Part shown: piece by piece, positions 12,994 through 25,298 of the stretch | Position numbering within the stretch: position 1 is the stretch's first letter | Layout of the letters: the number at the start of each line of letters is the position of its first letter | Assembly (NCBI GenBank): GCA_023376005.1 | Contig: CM042145.1 | Coordinates: forward strand, 16,167,401 to 16,231,400 | Direction of reading: 5' to 3' | DNA length: 64,000 nucleotides | Source: Doryteuthis pealeii | Taxonomy: Eukaryota > Mollusca > Cephalopoda > Myopsida > Loliginidae | Made by a program: the position numbers and the translations under genes | Notes under the pieces: generated by a model | The model's input: the letters and a program-made list of their open reading frames with translations, nothing else | The model's database searches: none | Told to the model about the DNA's origin: nothing

Positions 12994-13288
12994 ACATCTA
13001 ATGCTATTTATACGTAAAATGCGATTCTAATGATCTCTTGCGTGCTATTGTTCATTATTACCCCAAGTCAACAAAAATAAAAACACAAGTACGATAAAAA
13101 GAATAAAGGGGCATTTAATGTTAAGTCAGTAAAATGAAAATAACATACCTACGTTGATAATCTCTGTTAATCGAGATGTGTTTTAAAAAAACAACAACAA
13201 ATAATGAACTTGCGAAGTAAACTAAACTCTTAAATCATTTTCCTAGTGATCAAGATGGGACAAAATAAAAAAATATAGTGAACTTTAC

Positions 13289-13393
13289 CTGAGAATCAGT
13301 ATTAGTTTTTTGTGGTGTTCCTGGCGACATATTCCCGTTCAAAATTAACTGTCCATCATTATCCAGAGCATCCACCTCTCTACTTACCACCAT
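13289..13393 (-). CDS. Putative first coding exon of a divergent gene
   Basis: Read on the - strand, an ATG in fair Kozak context (acaATGG) opens a 35-codon frame, MVVSREVDALDNDGQLILNG followed by NMSPGTPQKTNTDSQ. It ends at CAG|GTAAAG, a strong splice donor, on a codon boundary. Composition is soluble and protein-like, unlike the K/F/N-rich chance frames of this AT-rich DNA. Its ATG lies 345 bp from the PRDX4 ATG, facing away, which suggests a shared bidirectional promoter. I do not recognise the protein and found no following exon. It could be chance, but the ATG, codon content and donor together favour a real exon. Confidence 0.5.
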
Positions 13394-13433
13394 TGTAAAT
13401 ATTATAAATAAAAATTAAGTAACGACTCAGCCC

Positions 13434-13447
13434 GTTACTAAGGCAAC
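13434..13447. promoter_or_regulatory. RFX X-box-like element
   Basis: GTTACTAAGGCAAC is an imperfect inverted repeat matching the RFX X-box scheme (GTTNCCATGGNAAC) at about 12 of 14 positions. It sits between the divergent start codons at 13393 (-) and 13738 (+), at a promoter-proximal position. X-boxes are classic in ciliary-gene promoters. Function here is an inference from motif and position only. Confidence 0.35.
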
Positions 13448-13737
13448 GGTAAACATTTGATTACGTTCTAAGCAATAGTTTCGTATTCAATAAGTAAAAA
13501 ATATCGATATATGTGAAACATAGCGGATTTGAAAGGATTGCTTTGATGTGAAGAAATATTTTTCAAGAGTTTTAGCATTAAAAATATTCATAACAATTTA
13601 ATCTCAAGAAAACAAAAGATATTACTAATCTTTTTATGGTTTATTTATGGTTTATCCTTCTCGTCTATGAAGTTTAGTATACGAAACTAAAGAGGTTGGT
13701 TTTATTTTTTTAAAGACAACGTGGATTGGGAAGCAAG

Positions 13738-13897
13738 ATGGCGGTTGTTGGTGTTAATGTTGTTTGTCTTGTCGTTTTAATATCGTTTGCAGTTTGCATT
13801 GCTGATGAACAATGCTATTCGTTTGCAGGTGGGCAAGTTTATCCCCAAGAAGACCGAAGAACCTCTGGACATACCATCCAGTGGAGTAAAGCAATAA
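13738..13897 (+). CDS. PRDX4: PRDX4 exon 1 (coding part)
   Basis: Encodes the signal peptide and the N-terminal extension unique to PRDX4 (residues 1-53 plus one base). The first ATG in frame is at 13738. A TTG at 13726 would add four residues but is not a usual animal start. The donor is a|GTATGC at 13898. The upstream 5'UTR lies in AT-rich DNA without a TATA box I would trust. Confidence 0.95.
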
Positions 13898-16800
13898 GTA
13901 TGCATTATTTAATTTTGTTAATGACAATTGTAAGAAAACGTTGTTTCTTCTTTTTTTTCTTAGACGAAAATTCTGACCGGCTTTTTCGGTCTTTTTTTCT
14001 TAATTTAAGAACTTACCAGAAATGGTGTAGACGCCCCCTTAGGTTGTTGCTATCATTTCTGTATGATACTAGTAAGTCCACGCAATATTTAAGAAATATT
14101 TTCTCTTATGAATTTCCTTTTTAAAAAAGCCGAAAATCTCTCTATATAGAGATTTTCGGCTTAGTTACTTAAAATTAAAAACCATATACTATATGGTTTT
14201 TAATTTTAAGTAACTAGACGATCTGTGAACCGATTAAGTTTCGATTGTAACGGCACTCCATGATGATATTGATGCTTCTATTTAGAAGGGAGTGAATGGT
14301 TTTAACTAGTTAACAGCTATCCATAATTATATTGATGCTTCTGTTGGGGAAGGATTATAATCAGCATTTCATAGTTATCTCTGTTATCGAGAATTTGGAT
14401 GATTAAAAAATGTTCAGTGTAAATGCAGACCCCACAAAAAATCATTCACTTGCATATTGGGCTGGGAATGGCTTTATTCTCAACAGCATTTTATTTTAAA
14501 GTGTTAATTGATTTTAAAAAATGCTATGAATTGCCATTATCCTTGTGTTACGGTTATAGACACAACACACTCGAGAATTTTATGTTATTTAATACATTTT
14601 TGAAAAATTCAATATACTTTGAATTTTGAAGGAAAAAAATGTAATTTTCGATCTGGCACATACACGAAAAAAATAGATGTTTGATAGCTGAAATTTTAAG
14701 AAATAGGTTTCTAATAGCTCAAATTTCGGATGGATTTGTAACTTTACTTCTGTGATATTTAAGAAATTAAATTCTGAAATAATGAAATTAAATATTTTTC
14801 TTTAAAAAAAATCTAATTTGCTTTTTTCCCATAACCTCTTTAAAATATTTTAACTTAAAAAAGAAATAGTAAAAAACCTGGATATTTTTTTAAGTCTTTA
14901 AAATTTAAAGACAGTTTTTTTTGTTTTTTTTTAACCATTTCTCTCTCTCTCTCTCTCTCAGACAACAGTAATGATTACAAACGGCTGACTCAGCCGCTGA
15001 GTGTTCCATTATTTATTTCTTGAGTCGCCAAGAATTGTTCCAGTTTCACCAATTATTTAGTCAAAGTTCGAATGAGAAAGAAGAAAGGCCTTGTGAATTT
15101 GTGAAAAATAAAATACAACGATGTTTTTAGATGCTAATCAAATAAACTTGTTTCTTTTCGTTTTAATATTTCAATTTTCAAAATAATAAATTTAAAACCC
15201 AATAATTACATGAACCGGTTATTTTTTTTAATGAATTTGTTAGTCTGAATTTTTTATTCTCATGTTAGCTTTTTTATCTTATTTATTTTTTAGATTTAAT
15301 TTTATTTTAGTTTTTAAGGTGTACTGTACTGATATTTTGAAATGTTAATAATGTACACTTTAAATTTATTATTCAAATGATTTTAATTTTATCTCAACGT
15401 AAATTAGTGTTTGCTAAGAACTTTGTCATAATGATAAATTATATTGATCATTTATTGATCTAAGCAACAGACAACTTTTTTAGTCCAATAGTTTTTCGTT
15501 TTCTTTGATAAATTAAAAGTATTAGAATTAGATTGTTTAGGTTTTGTGTGTATATCTCAAATAATAATTGCGAGTGTCAGTGAGTCACATATTTCAACTT
15601 TTACTCTAGGGGCCGTAGCCCAACATATACCATTTTGGAATCAAGCCGCGACACCGTGAGCAAATTAAAAACATTCCGGGTCGAATCTGGACCCGCAACC
15701 TGAAATTTTGGATTCCTAAGTTTACGGCGATTTTTTTTTACGTTAATTTTTTTTTTTTTTTTTTTTTTTTCTGCGAAAAATACTTTTGTAAGCTAACAAT
15801 TTTATAACTTAGGAATAATCGAAATTAATTGCGAAAGTCACTCATGAAATAGAAATAATTGCTTGTACGGTAGAGACCTCCAATTTGACCCCCCCCCCCC
15901 AAAAAAAAAAATAATTAAAATTATGAACGAAAACAATGTTTACATTTTCGCACCGTTAGATCGATTGAAATTTAACGTAGCCAAAAACAAGTTATGACTA
16001 CCGGTTAAAAAAAACCCAAATTCTATGAAAAATCAACAAACAGTCAAATTTTCACAAATTTCGCTAATTATTTGCCTATTGATGAAATTATGTTTAAAAT
16101 AAGTCGAGGACTAATTTATTTTATGAAATCTGAAAAAATGAACCAATAAAAAACTTTTTTATTTTTTTAAAGTCTGAATAATTATATCAGAAGGTTTTTA
16201 CAAGTTTTTATACGGGAGTTTTTTTAGTAAAAGAACCTGAATCATGAATACAGAATTCTGCTAAAAATGTCATAATAATGCTTGCTAGTTTTTTTTGTTG
16301 TTTTTTTTTCCAGTATGCAAATATTTTCCTAGATACTAGAAAATCCTCAGATCCAGGGACGATGCACCCCCTCCCCATCTCATGTACTTTGGTTATAAGT
16401 TATTGATTTCTTTTTATTCATTTTATCTAATTTATTTAATTCTCTTTTTCGCTGTGTGGATTGGGACATGGATGGGGAAAAAGATCAAATCAATAAAATC
16501 ATTGTGAAATTACACAGCTGTTTATAGATTAACCAACCCCAGAAATGCCCGTGTCATAACAGCAGATCTTTATTTTTTTTTAAAAAAATGAATAAATAAA
16601 TGAAAAGGTTGTTTGAAGTTACACCCCCGGCGATTGGTTTCTATTTTACACGTGGCAATATGTATGAAGATGATTCGAGAGAAAAGGTAGATATACCGGT
16701 AGGGGTGGAGTGGGAGATATGTAAAAAAAAATTTTTAAAATTGATTTATTAAATAAAAAGAAAAATTCCTGAACTAAGAGTTCTACCGGGTGCTTTATAA

Positions 16801-19800
16801 ATAAATACTTTTAAAATTAATCAATGTTTTATAATTTTTTTATTTTTGTTACAAATGACGTTTCATTTGATAAGTAAAACAATTACACAAATAAATGTTA
16901 AATAATTTTTACTGTTGCCCCCCCCCTAAAAAATGAATCTCAATGCTCATAATACAAAGCATTCACCTTTTATGCAAGTTTCATTGTGTTAAATATAGGG
17001 GGGGGGGTAAATTTGACACGTCAAATTGGAGGTCCCTATAAAACAAAAACAAAAAAAAAAAAACAAAACAAACCAGCAAACATTCGTATTACCATGTTTA
17101 GCTACCACCAATTTTCCATGTTAATATTATCTTGAAAATTTTGTGTCCATTCGAAAGAAGAATCATTAAAAAAAACCTCATAGCTTTCGGAAATAATGAA
17201 AATTATAAACAAACGAAAAACAATGTTTACATGTTTGTTAAATCAATTGAAATTTAACGTAGCCAAAAACAAGTTATGACTAGAGGCTTTTTAAAAAATT
17301 CTATGAAAAATCAATTAATGGTCCGATTTTCACGAAAGTTTCCAGAATTGCTTACCTTTTGATGAAAATATGTCTGAAATAGATTTTTTTCTAAAATATA
17401 TTAGGGGAAATAGTTTTTTTTTACGAAGTCTACCCCCCGCCCCAATTTTATTTTATGAAATATGAAAAAATGAACCGACAAAAAATGATTTTTACTTTTT
17501 TTCTATTAAGATAAGAGTTTGAATAATATGATTTTTATAAGTCTCGATGCGAGAGCTTTTTAGTAAAAGAACCATGAATACAGAATTCTGCTAAAAAATA
17601 TCAATAAAGAAACTGACCGTGTTGTAAATAAACGGACTGTTTTACTTATTTTTCATGATAACGATGAGTAATTTTTTCCCAATCAGATAATTTGATCTTT
17701 GAATTAACAGTTTTTCTTTGTAACAACTGATTTCTTTTTTGCGAGATTTGAAAAAAGTTAAAAAATAATTACATTTTTTCCTTTAATATGGCCTCAACTG
17801 ATCACGTGACCTATTTTGGTGGTACCTATGAACATAAAACTGTTATTGTATGAAATGGTATTGGTGACACTAGAGTTCAAATCTTGCAACAAGGTTGTTT
17901 GTGTTTCACTTTGCGCTAATGTTTTTGAGAAAGGCATGAATCCATCTCTTCCCTGGCCCCTAGCTCTGTATAAATAGTTTGTTTGTTTAGCCTTGGTTAG
18001 GCAACCAGTCTAAGAAAAGGAAAACTTTGAATTTAAACCAGCTTAAAAATTAAAAATTAATTACATATGTAATATTATTTTGCTTTTTTTGTTTACTAAT
18101 AATGCTCATTATGTTACGACTTTTCGACTAAAACAAAAATTGACCTTGAATAATTGATTTAATTTTAATTTTTTTAGTGAAAATCTACACTTAAATTGTT
18201 GGTGCTTAACTTTAAACCTCTTTGTCTTTGGGGCTCAACATATATGAAGGGAATGAAAAATTTTTTTTTTAATTGACCGGATTTAATTAACACTTGGACA
18301 AAATTTCAGAAAAAATCAAATCATCAATAACTTAAACTTGGTTGGCTTTAAGATTTTTTTAATATCATTTTTGGTCCTTGGGTGAAAATTCCTTTTTAAA
18401 CCAATTTTTAGTAGTAGGGAAACTATAGAACTCATTTTACAGACAAAAATAGATTACATTTTCGCGAACTCCACCAAATTTGTCAAGTTAAAAATCGACA
18501 TAACTCCGCCAATTTTTGTAGTTGTAAGTTCAAATTTTGGGGATTGTCTAACTCTAACATAGTCCACACCTGGAAAAAAATTGCAGAAAAGTTGAAGGGG
18601 GGGTGGGTGACAATTTTACTTTTTTCTGAAAATTTGGCATGGAATTACCCAGCTTACAAATCTAAACATGTTATTAAATGAATATTTTTTTACTAATGTA
18701 AGAAAATAAATTTTAATGCTAGAAATGGACCGATTATAATTTTAAATGAATTTTATTTATTAGATATAAAAAAAAAAATGTTCAACTAAAAATATGAAAA
18801 CAGCTATCAGTAATATCTATTTTAATATCTTTTTCAAAAGTTTAAAATTTCATTAAAATTGAATAATTCCCTAATTTTATTTTTTTTTCTCTCATCAGGG
18901 TTAGTGAATTAGTACTGTAAAAAAAAAAATCGACTTTTGGGTTACCATACTTTTAAAATATTAGCCGGGGAAAATTACAAAATCATAAAATTTGTATTTG
19001 TGAAAAAGCGGGGGTTTTCTGCTTGTTTTGAACAACAAAAAAAAAAAAAAAAAAAAAAAAAAAGATATTACAAAGATATAAAACAGACGTGGAATAATTT
19101 TTTTTTTATTGATTTCTAAGAAATTTTTCTGTTAAAAACCCCCACTTATAACAGTTTCTTCTTAGAAAAAAAAAAAAAAAAAATACACTAAGCTACTTTT
19201 AATTTAAAAACTAAAAACTAAGTAGCAAATCTAACTAACAATATAATAAATTTCCAAATAACACATGAAAATACCCACGTTGTAAACATTTCAGTAGAGT
19301 CTGCACTTAACAGTTTAAAATTTGCTAACCAACTACGGATCATTTGGGGTTTATGATAACAATTTTATTCATTTCGTTAGTTACTAACAGCACTTCACTC
19401 TAAGTATTTCAAGTATCATTTATCCCCCACGTCGGTTTCTATTAACCCTCAACAGACGATTACTATATCCGACTTCTGTTGTTTATAAAATCTTGTTTCA
19501 TTACCAATAGCATACTGAGAGGAATGTCACATTAAAAGGCGGGAACGAGGAAACGATCTGATTGGTTATTTCTGTATTCAAAAACAGAGAAGGGGGAGGA
19601 GAGAACACTAACGGTTGACCTGACCTAGTTATGCCAATCTTGACTTGAGTTTGACCCTTTTTCTTTTTTTTTTCTTTTTTCTCTTCTCTCTTTTTTCCTT
19701 TTCTCTTTCTTTCTTTCTTTGAGCCCTGTTATAGCCGTTAAACTGGGGGAATGTCATTTGCTATCAGTTAGTGAAATAGATTACTAATTAGGACTGAGCC

Positions 19801-22137
19801 CATTCTAGTAGTGAAAACCCCAAGTGGAATTTAACAGGTTTGAATTCAGTTTTTCTAGACTGGTTACCTAACCAAGGTTAAAGAGCACAGTCAGCCCTAC
19901 GATTTATCCATAGCTAGAGGGAGAGTAGTTGGATTCATACCATTCCCAAGGGTATTAATCTAATCTGACCCGGAGTGGTAGTGCTCCTTCATTTCCATAA
20001 CACCTAGGTCTAATCTGACCCATAGTGGGAGTGCTTACTAGGATCACATCTATAGGTCAAATAAATCTGTTTGCAAATTATTTGTATTAGGACTGTGTGT
20101 AAAAAGAAAATAAATTCTTAAATGACACAAAAAATTTAATTATGAACTTACAATGTTTCCCTAACCTCAAGGCATAAAATAACCCTAGATAGGGTGTGAC
20201 GTACTGACAAACTTATCAATCTGCTGACCATATTTGGCCCTTTAACTAACTTAAATTTTCTCTTCAATATTGACCGCAGATAGAACTCATTGATCTTCGG
20301 TGTTCAGAAAATTTGAAGTTAAAGTTTCTTTCTTGTTACATCCACAATTTCTATAAGAACTAATTACATCTATCTGGACAATTCCCAAAACTTACCACCC
20401 AGCAAGTAGTGAACATGTTTGGTACTACAGTACATTAGACTGTGAACAGTTGTTCTCCAAAATGAAGCATCCCAAGAGTACACTGTGTTTGCAAATATCA
20501 AATCGCCACTTGTCTGATGTGCTCCTTTGGTCAACCTGTTTAAAAACAGATTTGAAGTCCAAGTTTCTTAATTTCCAGATCCTCAATTTCTATAAAAACC
20601 AGGTACTTCTATCTGGACAATTCCCCCAATCTTATCACCCACACTCAGCAAATAGTGAGCACAACACACATCACTAGGAACTGTTGTTTCACAGCCCTCA
20701 AAACCTATCCATGTGGCCCTACACTCAACTTTTAAAATTTTCTCTCCACTTTTATCTGGACAATTCCCCAATCTTATTACCCACACCCAGCAAATAGGAT
20801 ATTTTTCTGACTTCCTAACAAGCCAAAATAGACCCAAGGTCATTTTAATGTCTGCCATAAAGAAAGCCAGAAGGTAGTGAGAATATTTGGCACTATATAC
20901 ACAACTATGAACAGTTGTTCTCTAAAATGAAGCACAATAAAAGCACACTGCGTTTGCAACTGTTAAATCAGCGGTCGGAGAGGCCCACTCTGATTAATCG
21001 ACTTGTCATGTCAAGCCCTAGCACCTATATGATTGCCCCTTAACACCCTATTGCCCTTATGGCAAGCCCCAACCCTTTTTATCATATGGGTGCTAGAACG
21101 CGGTGGCTGAGGGTCTTCATGTCCTGGGAATGACGTTAAACTCTATCTGATGGTGAAGTTCCAGTTTGGAGGTCTGGGAATGTGGAGCACACCTTTATCA
21201 CCATTGCTCCTGGTCCACTCTGATGCGGAGTGGTAGTACCTGTTAGAGTCCCATCTATGGGTTAAATAGAAAAATGTGTTCATAAAAAAAATTGTGTATC
21301 CATTAAGAATGAATTTATTTCAAAACTTTATCAGCATTAAATGACCCACTGAGGTTGAAATGCAGTAAAACAAAACAAACCAAGTTTTAACTTCTTGATA
21401 TTGAAAACAGTTGTTGTAATCAAAGGCTATTTTAGATTCAGATAAATTTTGAACCCTGGCATTAGTTTCATTTTGTTAAAAAGATTTGAACTTTTTTCTT
21501 TTTTTTTTTTTTTTTTTTTTAATTTCAGTTTTTGGCCATTCAATGGTGGGCAGTCCCACAGGTAGTTGTTTGTTTTTGTTGTGACCTTTTCCAAATTCTC
21601 TGCAATTTTTCTTCCCCCATTTTTGGTTTTAAAATAATGACAAAAAGTGTTATCTGGTGATAGTTGTTGAGCTTCAACCTGCTGCACGCATTCAAGACAT
21701 TTCATATATTTTCAGTTTTTGTTTTTGAGCACAACTTTCAATCTTGCTTTCTGGAGAGGAGCTTTTATAAATGAAACTGTTTTACTTTTAATTTTAGAAT
21801 AGAAAATAAAAATATGCTTAACATTGATATATTCTACTGAAGTTTTACTTTAGATACACAAGGTGTGTAAAAAAAAAAAAAAAAAAAAGTATCGAGATTT
21901 TTTTGTACTTTTTGACGCACTTTGTATTCTGAAAAAAAAAAAACGTTCCATTCATTCTTCATTTCTATCTTGGTAAATACAGCTTTAAACTTGTACATTT
22001 TTGACACACCTTGTATTCTGAAGAAGAAAAATTAATGTTCCATTCATATTTTTTTCAGAATACGTGTCAAAAAGTACAAAAAATCTTGATATTTTTTATG
22101 CACCTTGTGTGTGTGTGTGTGTGTGTGTGTGTTGGTG

Positions 22138-22176
<39 letters not shown>

Positions 22177-25100
22177 CCCTAGCCATATTAGAGACAGGAA
22201 TATATAGACTGTTGCCTATGATGGTGTTTTAATAAGAATAATTTTTGCCATTGTAGGTGATATCATGTTTTATTTTAAATCATCAATATTGTTCAAGGAA
22301 AGATAACGATACACCTACTTAATATTTTTTGTAAAAATTATTTATTTTTCAGTGTATTTTAAGACAAAATAAAATAATATATTAAAATTCCAGTTAAATT
22401 CATTATTTTCAATAGAATTATTTTTAGATTTTCAATTACAGTTAAATTTTTTGTATTCATAACATGTTAATTATGGATGATAAAAATCTACATTATAAAC
22501 TGTCCAAAACCTGCAAATCTATTTTAAAATTAAAAAAAAAAAAATTTTTTTTTTACATCTGATTTTCTTAGAATTAAAGTCAAAAAAAAAAAAATTTCAA
22601 AGAAAATATTTAAATTTTGCAATACTTTTCAAAATTTTAGTCTGTTATTATATTTTTTATATAATATCTAATAATCGAAAACCAATCCTCCACTTCATAC
22701 ACAAACTCTGAAAAACTGCTTTAAGTTGAAAAAAACATTTTCCATACTATTTTATTTGGATATATTTTGGTATTATGTCTGAAAAATATGGAATGTCTAC
22801 ATATTACATATGAACAAAATCACAGGGTGACATTTTGTGTGTGTGTGTGCATGCAGAGATGATAGGTAAACGTCCTATATCCCTGATGCATAAAAACCTA
22901 AAAGAACTAGTATCCATATGTCCCAGTGTTTTTCTTTTTCCTCCCTCACCATATCAAGCTAACTGTAAATACATTTCAATAGTTTCTAAGAAATGAATTA
23001 CACAGGCTAGGTTACAAGGTAGGGGTTAGATGGCTTTAGTTGGGACCCATAAATTTTCCCGGGGATTTATTCAAAACAAATATGTGCATCCCAGGACGCA
23101 CTAAATCAAAAGGCTATCAGCATCATTGTGTGTGTGTGTGCAACAAATGCCCTATCAGCGGGGCTTAGAATATGCTGACTGTATTCCTGACAGAATTTTA
23201 AAAAAAAAAAAAAAAAGAGAGGGGTCCTGGGTGCAACACTAACCTGCATCTGATGGTGTGGCTTGGCGTGGTAGTACCTGTTGGGGTCTCATCTATAGGT
23301 GAAATAGATCTCTTTAAAAATCATTTGTATTCAATAGGACTGTATACAAAAAACTATTAAGAAACAGCTACACAAAAAATGTAAATATAAACTTATGGGA
23401 TTCCCTAACATCTAGGCATAAAATAACCCTAAATGGGTTGACATGCCATTAAAATCAATTGATCAGCACAAACTTTATCATTGTTTGTTGGTACAGATCT
23501 TGATGTTAACTTAGTATTTATTTAGCTTTGTATGGGTGAAGGTTAAATTAGTATGTACGTAAGTAGGAAGGTTTGTGTTGCTGTGACAGTTATCAAGAGC
23601 AAGAGTGCAACCTTGTCATGAAAATCATCATTCAAATTCCCAGGCTTTTTTAGCTGGATTTGACCACCATTTTCTGGCATGGTGAAAAAATATACAACTG
23701 TCTCGGCCATAAGGTAAGCCCAATATCTTTATATCTTCAGCTTTATTCCTTTCATTGTATCAAACATATGAGGCTGATTTATGAAAAAAAAATGGAAAAT
23801 AAAGTAGATTGAAGCTCAGAGGTAGGGGTGGGTGGTATTTGTCAGGTTAAAGGGAGATAATTAAGGTTTTTGTTCTCTTGCACCTTTTTATGACAGAGGT
23901 CACCAACCTTTTCAGTCCAAGGGTCACAAAGCTTAACTCAGGCCACGATCATAAAAATTAAAAAAAACAGCTAAATTCACAAGTTAACACTCATGATTTA
24001 TTAATGAGACATCTGATATTGTTTGCAATCACAAAAAGATATAATATCAGAATTAAATGAAAAGATTGACAGAAGGAGCACATTAGATTTGACAGTTACA
24101 AATGCAGTGTGCTCTTGGCATGCTTCATTATGGAGAACAACTGTTCATAGTTGTGTATGTAGGGCCAAACACATTCACTACTTTTTAGCTTCTTTTATGG
24201 CACACCACATTAAAATGACCCTGCGTCTATTTTGGCTTGTTAAGAAGTCAGCAAGGAGGATATTTATCCTCCTTGTGGGTGATAAGATTGAGGAATTGTC
24301 CAGATTGAAGTATCTGTTTTTTATAGAAATTGACGATCTGGAAAGCAATAAACTTGGACTTCAAATCTTCTGACGCTGAAAATTCACGAGTTCCATCTTC
24401 AGTTGTAATTGTACTTCTTCATGGTCAACATAAAAAGGCAATTTGGATTATTTGGACTCTTGTCCTCATCTTTATCTACACAACATTTTGGCTGATGTGC
24501 CCTCTGGCCTTCTTCAGGTATTTATTTCAGAATAATTAACACAGCTTAACACTTGTACCCGGTAATGGTTAACGGAATGAGAACAGTCTACCCCAGTGGA
24601 TTGAATAAATGGTTCGGTTTGAAGTTCCGTGAAGGCTTCTGATTACGACATGAAGGTTTTTGAGTTTGACAAGAAATACCTGAAGAAGGCCGGAGGGCAC
24701 ATCGTCCGAAACCTTGTGTAGATAACAATAAAGATGAGGATAGTAGTCCAAATAATGCAAATTATCAAGCCCCATCTAAAAAAAAAAAAAATTCAGAGAA
24801 ATAGTATCAAAAGGCAGAGTGAAATTTTTAAAGTATGTGGCCCACAGGTTGGGTACCTCTTTTCTATGACAATTCTTTTTCTTTCATATATTGATGAAAA
24901 ATCTATAGTGAAGAGGTTATCTGCTGTGCCTCTTATTTTCAATAAGACTATTATTGTATTAGCAAACAACATATAGTTAGGTTTTTCTCTTAGGTGGTGG
25001 AATGAGCATCTACGGCCCTGTTTTTTGCTCAAGGCACAGAACCAGCTATTTTTTCCTACCCATGCTCCTGGGTAGCCAACAGTATTTTTGCCAGGTCCAA

Positions 25101-25259
25101 ACCTTCCCCCTCCCAAACACTGCACCATTTTTTACTCTATCCCTACTAGGGACACCCATTCCCAACTTAGGAAATCTGATCAACCTGAAAACGGTTGGCG
25201 GTTCTTATTCTTAGAAGAGGGAAAAGGTGGGTAACCAAACAACCCACTATTTTGTTTTG

Positions 25260-25298
<39 letters not shown>

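Noticed and set aside
13726..13737. Upstream TTG as PRDX4 start
   Set aside because: It would add four residues, but animal genes rarely use TTG; the ATG at 13738 gives a normal signal peptide.
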